From NCBI RefSeq assembly GCF_012102745.1, contig NZ_JAAVSY010000011.1, forward strand, positions 33,976 to 97,975: a stretch of DNA of 64,000 nt, written 5' to 3'. Numbering within the stretch: the stretch's first letter is position 1; every line of letters begins with the position of its first letter. The translations under genes were made by a program, and so were the position numbers. Below the pieces are notes generated by a model. It was given only the letters and a program-made list of their open reading frames with translations, was not told the origin of the DNA and searched no databases. Shown piece by piece: positions 45,747 to 56,144 of the stretch. The DNA is from Haematospirillum sp. H4485 (GTDB lineage: Bacteria; Pseudomonadota; Alphaproteobacteria; Rhodospirillales; Rhodospirillaceae).

Positions 45747-46204
45747 GAATGGGACGCTCCATACCCATTAACCAACTGATCTCAGGACAATCCGCAATGG
45801 ATATCGGGAAAACCGCCTACTTGGAATCTAATGCAATCCATTATCATCCTCAAGTACAACATGCGTCTATCTGGCGCCTTGGTCACATTGTCGGGGTGGC
45901 CGGTTTTTCTGCGTTATATCCGGGTTCCGGTCCTGCCGTTCGCTTCTTGCAGGGAGCCGATGTCGGGAATGTCGGGAGAGAGCGACACATCGGCAGGAGA
46001 GGCAACAGGCAGGGGCCGGAACCCGGGGTACAGGAGACGGGTTGATAATCACCCGGTTCAGCAATCCAGATCAGCCCTTTCAAACCCGCACCGGTCCGCA
46101 CCACATGGGCCCATCTGAATCATGAACGAGGCGACTGTATCGTTCCTTGCCGATAAATGCAATTGCAAATCGTTTGCAATTTTTTTGGGCCAAAATTACA
46201 CTGC
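45747..46204. other. Intergenic region between bfd and lolA side
   Basis: These 458 bp hold one strong palindrome (46161-46181) and otherwise nothing I can name. Several frames are open but have no RBS or family resemblance. Confidence 0.4.
46161..46181. promoter_or_regulatory. 21-bp palindrome, possible metalloregulator operator
   Basis: AATTGCAAA-TCG-TTTGCAATT is a perfect 9-bp dyad. The TGCAAA/TTTGCA half-sites resemble those reported for Fur/Mur-family boxes in alphaproteobacteria. It is followed by a T run on the plus strand, so a weak AT-rich terminator is an alternative. The nearest iron genes are bfd-bfr, 415 bp away and divergent. Confidence 0.4.
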
Positions 46205-46447
46205 ATGCGTTGGTTTGATATCCGCTCAAAGTCCGGGATCAGGGATGTCCCGGCCCGTTCGGGGGACGCGAATATGGTTATATGCAGGGGGCTTGATCCC
46301 CGTACACTGGGAACATTGATGGTGGCACTGGCGGAACGGCGTCGTGGGTCTGACGAAAGCGTTCCCGATGATCAGTCTTGTGTTGCACCACAGACACGCT
46401 CGTCTCCAGATCATTCGTCCTTCCGGAATACCTTGCCTCGGGCTTGA
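46205..46447 (+). CDS. Possible small hypothetical protein (80 residues)
   Basis: The frame begins MRWFDIRSKSGIRD and has codon use not unlike its neighbours, with a central GTLMVALAERRRG helix. No clear ribosome binding site and no recognised family. It follows the palindrome by 23 bp and ends shortly before lolA. I list it as a weak candidate. Confidence 0.3.
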   Translation: MRWFDIRSKSGIRDVPARSGDANMVICRGLDPRTLGTLMVALAERRRGSDESVPDDQSCVAPQTRSSPDHSSFRNTLPRA

Positions 46448-46493
46448 TGCTCCGTTACCTGTGAAGTCAATTCTTGGCTGCTGTACAGGCAAC

Positions 46494-47159
46494 GTGGAGT
46501 TTCCGGCTTTGACCCTGCTGTTTTTTAGGCGCTGTATTCTGGTTGCTTCTTTTCTGGTTTTCATGTGCCCTGCCCTGGCTGCTGCTTCCTCATCCGGTTT
46601 GGTTCCCTATCGTCCGAATGCGGAAGAGACGGCACTCCTGAAGCGAGCCGAGGAGACGCTCGGGACTGTACGCACGATGCAGGCCCGCTTTCTTCAAATC
46701 AGCAGTGATGGATCTTCCAGTGAGGGCACCGTGTCCATTCAGCGACCGGGCAAGATGAACCTTACCTATGACCCACCGTCAAAGATCAAGGTTGTCGCGG
46801 ACGGGACGTGGCTGGTCTTTATTGATAATGCTGTGGGGCAGGTCAGCAATCTTCCCCTTGGTTCAACGCCGGCTGGCATTTTGCTGCGCAAGAACCCGCG
46901 CTTTTCTGATCCTGATATTGTTCTGACAGATATACGCCGCGCTGCCGGTGTTGCGGAGATCGAGCTGGTGATGGCGGATGATCCTGCTGCCGGGTCCTTG
47001 ATGCTGGTCTTTACTGAACACCCCTTCGAGCTGCGCCAGTGGCGGGTTCGTGATGCCCGCGATCTGGAAACAGCGGTGTCCTTGTTTTCCGTACGCACGG
47101 GGTTGTCTTTTGACCAAGGCCTGTTCTCCTGGAGCAATTTGCCAGCACGATACAGGTGA
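46494..47159 (+). CDS. lolA: Outer-membrane lipoprotein carrier LolA
   Basis: The protein (about 220 residues) has a signal peptide ending in PALAAAS and the LolA fold: LKRAEETLGTVRTMQARFLQ, EGTVSIQRPGKMNLTYD, VADGTWLVFID. A C-terminal DLETAVSLFSV strand follows. LolA carries lipoproteins across the periplasm to the outer membrane. Start uncertain: GTG 46494 or TTG 46512 (GGAG eleven nt upstream); earlier in-frame starts add residues that are not signal-like. ftsK, its usual neighbour, is nearby on the other strand. Confidence 0.85.
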   Translation: MEFPALTLLFFRRCILVASFLVFMCPALAAASSSGLVPYRPNAEETALLKRAEETLGTVRTMQARFLQISSDGSSSEGTVSIQRPGKMNLTYDPPSKIKVVADGTWLVFIDNAVGQVSNLPLGSTPAGILLRKNPRFSDPDIVLTDIRRAAGVAEIELVMADDPAAGSLMLVFTEHPFELRQWRVRDARDLETAVSLFSVRTGLSFDQGLFSWSNLPARYR

Positions 47160-47486
47160 TATTTCAATGCACTGCATGCCTATTGTTGGTGTGCCATGCA
47201 AATTGCAGGGGTCTGTTATGCGACACCGATGCTGGTGTTGCTGCGGGCTATGCCATAGATCCTTTCGTCACGGACAGGGCGCAACTTGTGCCCGTCCTTC
47301 CCCCCGGAAGGTGGCCTCCCCTGCCCCTTCCGAGCTCCTTTACAGGAGCAGAGCGCCCGGTTCCCCCCCTGACCGGGCGCTCACCCCTCCCCAAAAATAT
47401 AGATCCTGTTGTCTACCGCATCGTACGGCTTTAATGTCCTTGCGTACGGCGCGTCTTGGCGTCCTGCTTCAGGTAAGGAAAGTGCG
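47160..47486. other. Intergenic region between lolA and the FAH-family gene
   Basis: A perfect hairpin GAGCGCCCGG (47351-47360) with CCGGGCGCTC (47373-47382) lies here but lacks a T tract on either strand. It may still end the lolA transcript. No gene seen. Confidence 0.4.
47351..47382. repeat. 10-bp stem-loop downstream of lolA
   Basis: Perfect GC-rich inverted repeat with a 12-nt C-rich loop. The absence of a U tract means intrinsic termination is not assured. Confidence 0.45.
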
Positions 47487-48173
47487 GTGGGTTTTGTCAT
47501 TCCGGAATGTCCTCCCTCGTCTGTTGCTGTGCATGGAACAAGCGACCGCTTTCCGGTTCGCCGTATTTTCTGTGTCGGGAGCAATTATGCCGCCCATGCC
47601 CGTGAGATGGGGCGTGACCCAGCCGCAGAGGCACCATTTTTCTTCTCAAAACCAGCTGATGCGGTCTGTGAAAGCGGGTCTTCCATTCCATTTCCGTCTG
47701 TCACCTCCAACCTTCATCACGAGGTCGAGCTGGTTCTTGCCCTGAAGGCCGGAGGTGAGAATCTTGATGAACAAGCTGCCGGGGCATGCTTGTTCGGGTG
47801 CGCTGTCGGTCTTGACCTGACGCGACGGGATCTACAGGCTGAAGCCAAGAGTATGGGGCGCCCTTGGGATATGGCCAAGGGATTTGACTTGTCCGCCCCT
47901 GTGGGAACCATCATGCCCATGGAAACGGCGCCATTGCGCGGTTCTATACAGCTGGCTGTCAATGGCCGTGTTCGTCAGGACGGGAAGCTGGAAGACATGA
48001 TTCTGGGGCCGGTTGGCATTCTGGTTCATCTGTCGCGCCTGGTCCGTCTTTCTCCCGGGGATTTGATCTTTACCGGTACGCCCCAAGGTGTCGCCGCCTT
48101 GCAGCCCGGTGATACGGTGCATGCGAGCATAGAGGGGCTTCCGGCGCTTGAGATTACGCTGGCTTCCCGCTGA
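47487..48173 (+). CDS. Fumarylacetoacetate hydrolase family protein
   Basis: The 228-residue protein has the FAH-superfamily C-terminal fold: IFCVGSNYAAHAREMG, PFFFSKPADAV, NLHHEVELVLALK (metal-binding Glu residues), GCAVGLDLTRRDLQ, KGFDLSAPVG and GDLIFTGTPQGVAAL. Members hydrolyse acylpyruvates or decarboxylate oxaloacetate; substrate is not decided here. GTG 47487 has AAGGA eight nt upstream. It converges on ubiH with a 4-bp gap. Confidence 0.9.
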   Translation: MGFVIPECPPSSVAVHGTSDRFPVRRIFCVGSNYAAHAREMGRDPAAEAPFFFSKPADAVCESGSSIPFPSVTSNLHHEVELVLALKAGGENLDEQAAGACLFGCAVGLDLTRRDLQAEAKSMGRPWDMAKGFDLSAPVGTIMPMETAPLRGSIQLAVNGRVRQDGKLEDMILGPVGILVHLSRLVRLSPGDLIFTGTPQGVAALQPGDTVHASIEGLPALEITLASR

Positions 48174-48177
48174 TCAC

Positions 48178-49416
48178 CTAGACCGGCAGACCGCGCATCA
48201 GGCGGGGCAGATCACCAACTTCGCCCATGGCATGGCGCATGAAGAAACGACGGAGACCCGGCATCTGGTTCACGGCGGCCAGTCCCATGGTACGGGCCAG
48301 TCGAAGCGGGGCGTTGTCATTGGAGAACAGCCGCACCAGGGCGTCGGTCATGCCCAGCATCAGGACATTATCGAAACGGCGCCAGCGTTGATAGGCCTCA
48401 AGGACAGTGCCGGTTCCGACATCCAGCCCAAGCCTGCGGGCCTTGACAATCTCTTCCACCAGGGCGGCGACGTCCCGCAGGCCAAAGTTCATGCCCTGCC
48501 CGGCAACCGGGTGCATGCCGTGGGCTGCATCGCCAACCAGAACCAGCCTCCGGTCTGTATAGCGAAGGGCGTGTTGCAGGGATAGCGGGTAGGAGAACCG
48601 GGGACTGACAACATCAATCTCCCCCAGGAAGGGGCCAAAGCGCTGGACCAGCTCCTCCTGGAATGCGTCATCAGGCAAAGCGAGAAGGCTTTTGGCTGTT
48701 GTACTGCTCTCGGTCCAGACGAGTGAGGAATGATACCCACCCACCAACGGCAGGATGGCAAATGGGCCTGCGGGAAGGAAACGTTCGTGCGCAATGCCAC
48801 GATGATGCTTCTCATGGCGCACCGTCAGTACAATACCGGTCTGATGATAGGGAAGGCCCTGTGCAACAGGTATGCCGGCCATATCCCGGATCCGGCTGTT
48901 GCGCCCGTCGGCCGCCACCAGCAGCGATGTCCGGATAACGCGACCGTCATCCAGCTTGACCAGAACGGTGTCTATGCTCCGGCTGGTTTCCACAACACGG
49001 GCCGGTGCAGCCAATGTTGCCAGTTTCAGCTCTTTCAGGCGGGTCAGAACAGCCTGACGGATGACCGTGTTTCCTGCCATATAGCCCATGGGGCTTCCGA
49101 TCTCGCGGTGATCATAGTGCAGGTGCAAGGGGCTGTTGCTGTCCGTGACCCTGATATCCAGTATGGGCTGTACGGACTCACGCATATGTTTCCAGATGCC
49201 GACGGTGTCCAGAACTTTCTGGCAAGCCAGCGCAATGGCAGAGCAGCGACCATCCTGTGTGGGTGCTGTCAGCGTGGCGGGTTGCTCGGTATCAACACAC
49301 AGGACCGGTATGCCGTGTGTAGCCAGCGCGCACGCCAGCGTTCCACCAACCAGTCCTCCCCCGACCACAACAACGTCTGCTTTCAGGGTGGTATCGGAAA
49401 GGACAGTTGTGTTCAT
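48178..49416 (-). CDS. UbiH/UbiF-family FAD-dependent ubiquinone hydroxylase
   Basis: The 412-residue flavoprotein has GGGLVGGTLACALATHG (FAD), DGR in VAADGRNSRIRDMAGI, and GDAAHGMHPVAGQGMNFGLRD, the signature of the UbiH/COQ6 family. These enzymes hydroxylate the benzoquinone ring during ubiquinone synthesis, at a position (C1, C5 or C6) that varies by subgroup in alphaproteobacteria (UbiH, UbiL, UbiM, UbiF). The subgroup cannot be set by eye. Downstream of ftsK on the same strand (105-bp gap). Confidence 0.88.
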   Translation of the reverse strand: MNTTVLSDTTLKADVVVVGGGLVGGTLACALATHGIPVLCVDTEQPATLTAPTQDGRCSAIALACQKVLDTVGIWKHMRESVQPILDIRVTDSNSPLHLHYDHREIGSPMGYMAGNTVIRQAVLTRLKELKLATLAAPARVVETSRSIDTVLVKLDDGRVIRTSLLVAADGRNSRIRDMAGIPVAQGLPYHQTGIVLTVRHEKHHRGIAHERFLPAGPFAILPLVGGYHSSLVWTESSTTAKSLLALPDDAFQEELVQRFGPFLGEIDVVSPRFSYPLSLQHALRYTDRRLVLVGDAAHGMHPVAGQGMNFGLRDVAALVEEIVKARRLGLDVGTGTVLEAYQRWRRFDNVLMLGMTDALVRLFSNDNAPLRLARTMGLAAVNQMPGLRRFFMRHAMGEVGDLPRLMRGLPV

Positions 49417-49521
49417 GAGGACTCTCCGCCGGGCAGGGTATTCTTGGTGCGGACTCTGTCGGCAACCGGCTGCGTTGTCCAGAGAAACCGGTTGTCCTTC
49501 GGCCCTGTGGACAGGACGCCT

Positions 49522-51996
49522 CTATCCTGCTTCATCATGTGGGGGAGGAAGAAGAACCTCGCGCTTTCCGACGTGATTGGCCCGCGACACCATGCCTTCC
49601 TTTTCCATTTGTTCAATGATGCGGGCGGCACGGTTATAACCGATCTGCAGGTGGCGCTGGATGAAGCTGGTTGATGCCTTCCGTTCCCGTGCGACCAGGG
49701 CAACCGCCTGGTCAAATAATCCACCCGGGCTGTCGCTTCCCGCGTCCAGGCCCTCCGTTCCCGGAAGAGCCTGGGTTTCCGTTGTGTCCTCAAGGATGGC
49801 CCCCACATAATCCGGTATCCCCTGGGCACGCAGGAACGTGGCGACCTCTTCTACCTCGGCATCCGATACAAAGGGTCCATGTACACGGGTGATCCGTCCG
49901 CCTGCTGCCATGTACAGCATATCGCCCTGGCCCAGAAGCTGTTCAGCGCCTTGTTCGCCCAGAATGGTGCGGCTGTCGATCTTGCTGGTGACCTGGAATG
50001 AAATGCGGGTCGGGAAATTGGCCTTGATGGTGCCGGTGATCACATCGACGCTGGGGCGCTGGGTGGCCATGATCAGATGGATCCCTGCTGCTCTGGCCAT
50101 CTGTGCAAGGCGCTGGATGGCCGCTTCCACATCCTTGCCTGCAACCAGCATCAGATCGGCCATTTCGTCGACAATCACCACGATGTAGGGGAGAGGCGTG
50201 GTATCCAGCTGCTGTTCCTCGAAAACAGGTTTGCCGGTCTCGGGGTCAAAGCCGGTCTGAACCGTTCGTGTCAGAGGCTCGCCACGGGTGCTGCCCTCGC
50301 GCAGTTTCTGGTTATAGCCCCCGATATTGCGGACACCCATCTGACTCATGGCACGGTAGCGGGTTTCCATTTCCCGCACGGCCCATTTCAGGGCAACCAC
50401 AGCTTTCCCGGGGTCGGTTACAACCGGGGACAGAAGGTGTGGAATACCATCATAGACAGACAGCTCCAGCATCTTGGGATCTATCATGATGAAGCGCACC
50501 TGGTCCGGGGTCATCCGGAACAGCAGGGAGCAGATCATGGTGTTGACAGCCACTGATTTTCCGGACCCCGTTGTTCCTGCGATCAACAGGTGTGGCATCC
50601 GGGACAGGTCAACCTGTACCGGGCTTCCGCCGATATCGCGGCCCAGCGCCAGGATCAGGCCCTCTGGATGTTCATTGAAGCTGTCATCGGACAGGAGGGC
50701 CCGGAAGCTGACCATTTCACGTGTACTGTTGGGTAGCTCGATCCCGATTGTGGACTGCCCCGGTACAACAGCGATGCGTACACTCAATGCACTCATCGAC
50801 CGGGCGATATCATCTGCCAGACTGATCACCCGGCTTGTCTTGGTTCCCGGTGCGGGATCAAGGGCATACAGCGTGACAACCGGGCCGGGGCGAATTTCCA
50901 CAATGCGCCCGTTGACACCAAAGTCCTGCAGGACACTTTCCAGAAGACGTGCGTTGGTGGACAGGAGGCGGTCATCCTGAAGGGCACCTTGCAAGGCAAC
51001 AGGCAGGGACAGGAGATCAAGGGGCGGGATCTGGAAGCCTTGGTTCCGGGCAGGAGCCAAGTCATGGATATGTTGGGGGGGGCGGGCTCGTGCCTGAACG
51101 TTTGGTGCGCTTTTTGTTGTTGTCGGAGGCACAATGGTGATCGTATCTCCCTCGTACTCCGTTGTTTGTTCCAGTGGCACCACAGGATCCTGAGTGTGTG
51201 ATGGTCCCGGAACAGGCTCCATCCGGGGTTCTATTCTTGTGTACGGATCGGCACCCCGGCGCTGGGCGGGTCCCTCAGAGGAGGGATGCCATGCAAGACC
51301 TTCCTCGTTTGTATCTTCGTACCCTCTATCCTTGGCAGGGAACGGGCGCCAGCTGACAACAGCCTGTATGGCCCGACCCGTTTGACGGCCGGCGGTAGAC
51401 AGGGCTTTTGCCAGAGCCTGAAATTCCCGCCAGCGCAGCATGGAGGTCCACAGGATCAGGGCTGTACCTGCCAGGCCGCACAACAGGACCACAACCCACA
51501 TCAGGGAGACAGATCCTGTACCGGTCATCAGGCCCTGATATGCGCCGTCCAGCAACAGTGATCCAGTCAGGCCGCCTGTTCCGGTTGGAGCTGTCCATGA
51601 GTCAGGTCGTGGCAGCCAGGCGGGAACAATGCTGATCATCATTGATCCTGGTATGCACAGGACCAGGCGTAGCCAGCCCCATGTAATACGCCCGGCCAGA
51701 ATCATGCGGATGCCCCAGGCAGACAGCATCAGTACTGGCAGGGCAGAGGCCATGCCCAGCCCCTGTATCATGGAATCGGCAAACAGTGCGCCCGGTTTTC
51801 CCAGTGCGTTGTTGACCAGATGAGGTCCGGCTGTGTTCAGGGATGGATCTGTTGGAGCATACGTGGCCAGTGCCGTTCCAAGGGCAAAGGACCCTGCAAG
51901 CAGCATCAGGCCACCAAGGCGACGCCCGATCCGGGCCAATGCCTGCCGGGCCCCGGAAGGCAGGAGGCTGTTGTTGTCTGCTTGGGCGCGGGCCAT
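49522..51996 (-). CDS. ftsK: DNA translocase FtsK
   Basis: The 824-residue protein has four to five N-terminal helices (about 20-170), a linker, and the RecA-like motor with Walker [13 protein letters not shown], Walker [17 protein letters not shown] and the gamma domain at the C-terminus ([19 protein letters not shown]), which reads KOPS/SRS sites. FtsK pumps DNA at the septum and activates XerCD at dif. ATG 51996 gives the normal start; the open frame continues 30 nt upstream. The linker is short compared with E. coli. Confidence 0.95.
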   Translation of the reverse strand: MARAQADNNSLLPSGARQALARIGRRLGGLMLLAGSFALGTALATYAPTDPSLNTAGPHLVNNALGKPGALFADSMIQGLGMASALPVLMLSAWGIRMILAGRITWGWLRLVLCIPGSMMISIVPAWLPRPDSWTAPTGTGGLTGSLLLDGAYQGLMTGTGSVSLMWVVVLLCGLAGTALILWTSMLRWREFQALAKALSTAGRQTGRAIQAVVSWRPFPAKDRGYEDTNEEGLAWHPSSEGPAQRRGADPYTRIEPRMEPVPGPSHTQDPVVPLEQTTEYEGDTITIVPPTTTKSAPNVQARARPPQHIHDLAPARNQGFQIPPLDLLSLPVALQGALQDDRLLSTNARLLESVLQDFGVNGRIVEIRPGPVVTLYALDPAPGTKTSRVISLADDIARSMSALSVRIAVVPGQSTIGIELPNSTREMVSFRALLSDDSFNEHPEGLILALGRDIGGSPVQVDLSRMPHLLIAGTTGSGKSVAVNTMICSLLFRMTPDQVRFIMIDPKMLELSVYDGIPHLLSPVVTDPGKAVVALKWAVREMETRYRAMSQMGVRNIGGYNQKLREGSTRGEPLTRTVQTGFDPETGKPVFEEQQLDTTPLPYIVVIVDEMADLMLVAGKDVEAAIQRLAQMARAAGIHLIMATQRPSVDVITGTIKANFPTRISFQVTSKIDSRTILGEQGAEQLLGQGDMLYMAAGGRITRVHGPFVSDAEVEEVATFLRAQGIPDYVGAILEDTTETQALPGTEGLDAGSDSPGGLFDQAVALVARERKASTSFIQRHLQIGYNRAARIIEQMEKEGMVSRANHVGKREVLLPPPHDEAG

Positions 51997-52285
51997 GAGG
52001 GAAGAATTCCTTGTACAGCAGGGCAAAAACTACACAACAGGGACAGAGTGCTTCTGCCTTTCGATGACCACGAATCCAGGCAATCAGGCACCCGCGTTGC
52101 CGCAGATAGCGGCGTCGCATGTTACTCTCTTCCGGTCGTGGAGGGGAAGCACACGGACGCATGTTTCCTGCCATAGGGACGGTATGGATGGCAAGACCGT
52201 CGCCGTAGTCAGCTTATACGGAACGTGCTCCGTCTTGCTGTCCGTGTCCGGGCTGATTGTGATGATGGTGCGTGCTGTGCTGTTA

Positions 52286-54784
52286 TCAGGGCCGCCGGTC
52301 GCCGGCGGTTCCCTGTGTTCCGCCCCATGATCCCGTGCTGTCACTGTTGCCATCGGCTTCCTGTGCGGCAATCCGTGCGAATGTTTTCAGGCGTGACGCT
52401 ATACGGCGGTTTATGCTGCCCGGTGTCCATTGGCCGGTCGTGCTGTCCTGTTCCCCGGCAGGGAGTCCGGTAAGAAGGGCAATGCCGTCATCGACATGTG
52501 TGATTGGCCACACATGGAACATCTGCCGGCGGCAGGCATCGACAACATCTTCACGCAGCATCAGGTTGATAACGTTGGTTTGCGGGATGACCACGCCCTG
52601 TCGTCCGGTCAGGCCACGGGCCTCGCAGAGGTCAAAGAAGCCCTCGATTTTTTCGTTGATGCCGCCAACGGCCTGAACAGCGCCGAACTGGTCAACCGAT
52701 CCGGTTACGGCTTTACCCTGGTCAACGGGCGTATCGGCCAGAGCGGACAAAAGCGCATACAGTTCCGTGGAGGAAGCGGAATCGCCGTCGATCATGCCAT
52801 AGGATTGCTCAAAGGTAATGCTGGCCGAGAACAGGATCGGCCCGTCATTCCCGAATCGGCTGCGCAGGAATGAGGACAGGATCAGCACGCCCTTGGAGTG
52901 GGTTGGTCCCCCCAGGTCAACTTCCCGTTCGATATCATCAAAATCACCGCGCCCCACCCGAACCCTGGCTGTGATACGTGATGGCTTGCCGAATTCTTCC
53001 GTTCCGATGCCGATGATAGCAAGGCCGTTGACTTGCCCGACTGCCGATCCATCGGTCTGGATGGTAATGGTGTTGCGGGTAATATCTTCCTGCATGGCAA
53101 CAGGAATACGGTCTGATCGCCGTCGCTGGGCTTGTATGGCTTTTCTGACGTGTTTGGCCTGTACGGTTTTGCATGTCTCTTGCCCGGCAACCCATGCCGC
53201 CTCACGCAGCAAGTCGGTCAGCGCCCCCACGCTGGCGGTCAGCTTCCCGGCATCTTCTGCCAGACGGCTTCCATGCTCGATGATGCAGGCTACTGCTTCG
53301 GCTTCCAGGGGAGGAAGATTTTTGCGTTGCCCTATTTCGGCCAGAAGGAGGGACATGGCGCGTATGGTTCGTGGTTCGCGGGGGAAGACGGTATCAAAGT
53401 CGGCCACAACCTTGAACAGCTCACGAAAATCAGGATCGCTTTCTGCCAGCAGGTAATAAAGGGCCGGTTCTCCCAGAAGGACCACCTTCAGGTTCAGGGG
53501 AATGGGTTCGGGTTCCATGCTCTGCGTTGACATGATGCCCCACGATGTTCCGGGGGCTTCGATCCGGATTTCCCGGTTGCGCAGGGATCGTTTCAGGTCT
53601 TCCCAGGCAAAGGGATTGGCCATCAGCTTCCGTGCTTCCATGACCAGGAAACCACCGTTGGCCCGGTGCAGGGCGCCGGGGCGCAGCAGGTGGAAATCGG
53701 TGCTCAGGGTTCCCAGATGTTGGCGGTATTCAATACGGCCCACCAGGCCGGGCTGTGTCGGGTGATCCTCGATGATCAGCGGAGCTCCGGTGGCATCCCC
53801 GTGGTCAATCAGGACGTTGACATGATAGCGCCGGAAACGGAGATCATCACCGGCCTTGCGGATCATGGCGGGTACGTTCTCGTCATCATCCTCGTCACCG
53901 TCCGGGAGGAACAGAACGCTGTTCTCCAGAATATCGGCCCGCACGGCATCAAGATATTCCATGGCCTCATGGCAGTCATCGCCGGAAAACGCGTCCCGGA
54001 TGGAAGCCATCTCACGGTCCAGGACAGATCCGGTCAGTTCGTGGTCCAGGATGCGGCCCTGCTCGCGTTTTTCGCGTTCCCACTGTGGTATCCGTCGTAC
54101 GGTTTCTTCCAGGGCATCCTGCAGGCGACTGATTGTTTCCTTCAGGGCTTTTTGTTCATCTTCGGGCAGATGGCTGAAGTCATCCGGCCCCAGTGCCTCG
54201 CCGTTTCGCTCTGGTGCCAGGGTCAGGCCCATCGGTGTGCGAACCAGGGCAATGCCATCGGCCTCTGCGGCCCGGCGGTGTTCGTCCAGGGCTGTTTCAC
54301 GGCGCTGGCGGAAATCCTCTTCGATGTTGCGCTGGCGGCTGTGATAGTCCTCGGTTTCAAAGGCCGCGGGAAGGGCGTGACGGAGTTCCTCTACAAGGGC
54401 TGCCATGGCTTTTGAAAATGCCCTGGCCCGACCCGCTGGCAGGCCCAGTGCCTTTGGCCGGTAACTGTCCTCAAAATTGTACACATAACACCAGTCCCGT
54501 GCGGATGGCCTTGCCGCTGCGGCTTCTCCTACAAATCGCCGGATCAGGCTGGCTTTTCCTGTACCTTCCGGCCCCATGCAGAACAAATTATAGCCCAGGG
54601 CAGACATGCTGATTGCAAAGTGTACTGCCTCAACGGCACGCGATTGGCCAACAGGGTGGAGGGTTTCTTCATGGCTGGGGGGAAGATCGGATGAAATCGC
54701 AAAGGGGATTTCCGCCGAGTGTACTGTACGGCGCAGTGTCTCTGGATCAAGAGATATGACGGGGGTCCTGGCAGGCGGCATCAT
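52286..54784 (-). CDS. Lon-related ATP-dependent protease (LonB/YcbZ-like)
   Basis: The 832-residue protein has an atypical AAA region with GPEGTGKASLIRRF (Walker A) near residue 72, a long insertion with a coiled coil (about 150-270) and a C-terminal Lon protease domain with catalytic Ser in GDSASSTELYALLSAL (about 670) and Lys in VGGINEKIEGFFD (about 713). It belongs to the group called Lon-like or LonC/YcbZ proteins; substrates are unknown, related ones act in stress or chromosome maintenance. ATG 54784 is followed by a normal N-terminus. Confidence 0.85.
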   Translation of the reverse strand: MMPPARTPVISLDPETLRRTVHSAEIPFAISSDLPPSHEETLHPVGQSRAVEAVHFAISMSALGYNLFCMGPEGTGKASLIRRFVGEAAAARPSARDWCYVYNFEDSYRPKALGLPAGRARAFSKAMAALVEELRHALPAAFETEDYHSRQRNIEEDFRQRRETALDEHRRAAEADGIALVRTPMGLTLAPERNGEALGPDDFSHLPEDEQKALKETISRLQDALEETVRRIPQWEREKREQGRILDHELTGSVLDREMASIRDAFSGDDCHEAMEYLDAVRADILENSVLFLPDGDEDDDENVPAMIRKAGDDLRFRRYHVNVLIDHGDATGAPLIIEDHPTQPGLVGRIEYRQHLGTLSTDFHLLRPGALHRANGGFLVMEARKLMANPFAWEDLKRSLRNREIRIEAPGTSWGIMSTQSMEPEPIPLNLKVVLLGEPALYYLLAESDPDFRELFKVVADFDTVFPREPRTIRAMSLLLAEIGQRKNLPPLEAEAVACIIEHGSRLAEDAGKLTASVGALTDLLREAAWVAGQETCKTVQAKHVRKAIQAQRRRSDRIPVAMQEDITRNTITIQTDGSAVGQVNGLAIIGIGTEEFGKPSRITARVRVGRGDFDDIEREVDLGGPTHSKGVLILSSFLRSRFGNDGPILFSASITFEQSYGMIDGDSASSTELYALLSALADTPVDQGKAVTGSVDQFGAVQAVGGINEKIEGFFDLCEARGLTGRQGVVIPQTNVINLMLREDVVDACRRQMFHVWPITHVDDGIALLTGLPAGEQDSTTGQWTPGSINRRIASRLKTFARIAAQEADGNSDSTGSWGGTQGTAGDRRP

Positions 54785-55099
54785 GGCATCCCTTGAGAGG
54801 AGCAGGCAGACGGATCAGGGTGTTGACTTGACCCGTCCCATGTCATCGTTGAACAATCCAGGACAGAAACCGGCTGTGCAAACGGTGACATAGTGGACCA
54901 AGTTTCCGGGATCTTTGCCGGTTGTGCATCAGTATTCCGGTCCGGGACGACGGCAGAGAAATATAAGGCTGTGCTTTTTTGTTCCTGTACGGACAGGCAG
55001 ATCCTTGTAGCATGCCGTGGTTCGTGTGTTTCTTGGGCTATTGCCATTTTGCCCGGGTGATGCCGGCTTTGGCATGGCAGGCGAAGAGAGGGAAGAAAA
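54785..55099. other. Intergenic region between divergent lon-like and PCD genes
   Basis: The 315-bp gap should hold both promoters. I see no gene, hairpin or recognisable promoter box; no clear heat-shock promoter for the protease gene either. Confidence 0.3.
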
Positions 55100-55465
55100 A
55101 TGGTCGTTCCCCTGACAACGAGCCGCAGGGCTGAGCTTGCGCAGCAGCTTCCGCTGTGGTGTATGGTGCCCGGTCGCGATGCCCTGTTCCGCAGTCTTGT
55201 GTTTTCCGACTTTAGTCAGGCTTTTGGTTTCATGAGCCGGGTTGCTCTGGCTGCCGAGGCGATCAACCATCATCCTGAGTGGTTCAATGTCTGGAACCGT
55301 GTCGAGATAACCCTGTCCACCCACGATGCCGGTGGGTTGAGCGAGCGTGATGTCGATCTTGCTCTCCGGATTGACCAGCTGGCGTTTGAATCCGGGGTTC
55401 GTTCCGGTGTCTCAACATGTTTCAATGTGGGCGTGCCTTGCGCAGGAGATCCATGGCTGCATTGA
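55100..55465 (+). CDS. Pterin-4a-carbinolamine dehydratase family protein
   Basis: The 121-residue protein has the PCD/DCoH signature [25 protein letters not shown] core with the His-His-Pro, Trp and the downstream H/D pair ([12 protein letters not shown]). PCD recycles the pterin cofactor used by aromatic amino acid hydroxylases; no phenylalanine hydroxylase lies nearby. RBS-like GAGAGGGAAG precedes ATG 55100. Its 3' end overlaps the convergent J-domain gene by 44 bp, and the C-terminal about 15 residues look non-conserved. Confidence 0.9.
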   Translation: MVVPLTTSRRAELAQQLPLWCMVPGRDALFRSLVFSDFSQAFGFMSRVALAAEAINHHPEWFNVWNRVEITLSTHDAGGLSERDVDLALRIDQLAFESGVRSGVSTCFNVGVPCAGDPWLH

Positions 55466-56144
55466 GCTGGCTCATCCGGCTATGACTTCCGTACGGGTTG
55501 TCCGGGTGGTGGACCGTGGCCAGCATACGGAAGCGCAGCCTGATCATGCGGGCGTCAGGGTCGGAGTAAGGCGGGAACCCCAGAACGTGCAGGGCCTCGG
55601 CCCGTGATGTGATGCCCCCGGGAATAGGGTCGAAGGCGAGGACGCTGACCGTTGCACGAAGCTGCTCCAGCTCGTCGTGAAGTTCGCGCATTTCAGCATC
55701 GTAATCGCGCGACGCCTCGTTATGCAGGATGCTGATGGATGGCGCCGGTTCGGGAGGTGGAAAGGGAGGAGGTGGTGGCGGAGCTTCCTCTTCCGCCGGT
55801 CCCAGTTTCAGCTGTAAAACCCCATAGTCCAGAGCAAGTGCCAGATTGAGGGCCTTGCGTATGAAAGGAATCTCCAGCCCCGATGGAAGGCGAACCTGTA
55901 AACGTGGCTTGCGTCGCCAAGGGCGGCCTTCGGCCCGTCCGGACTTCAGCACCACCGTTTCACGGTCATCCCGGACAGGTTCTCCTGGGTCTGCAAAGGA
56001 TTCAATAACGTGTTCAGGAACGACCAGCATGACGGACCGGGCTACGTCGGCGGCATTGACGCGTCGTCTGTGGGCCAAGGCAAGAATGGAATCCCGGAAG
56101 TCCGATGGGCAGGACAGGGTGTAGGATTGCTTGATCTCGGGCAT
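55422..56144 (-). CDS. J-domain protein with proline-rich linker
   Basis: The 240-residue protein begins with a segment of about 110 residues lacking known motifs ([19 protein letters not shown]), has a [12 protein letters not shown] run near 122-134, a short coiled coil (about 148-168), and a C-terminal J-like domain (about 180-235): [12 protein letters not shown], an arginine-rich helix II and HPD at 213-215. The HPD lets J proteins stimulate DnaK. A J domain at the C-terminus rather than the start is unusual. Function unknown. ATG 56144 is a plain start. Confidence 0.75.
   Translation of the reverse strand: MPEIKQSYTLSCPSDFRDSILALAHRRRVNAADVARSVMLVVPEHVIESFADPGEPVRDDRETVVLKSGRAEGRPWRRKPRLQVRLPSGLEIPFIRKALNLALALDYGVLQLKLGPAEEEAPPPPPPFPPPEPAPSISILHNEASRDYDAEMRELHDELEQLRATVSVLAFDPIPGGITSRAEALHVLGFPPYSDPDARMIRLRFRMLATVHHPDNPYGSHSRMSQLNAAMDLLRKARPH

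Noticed and set aside
47351..47382. Rho-independent terminator of lolA
   Set aside because: The stem is perfect but neither strand has a U tract, so it is listed only as a stem-loop.
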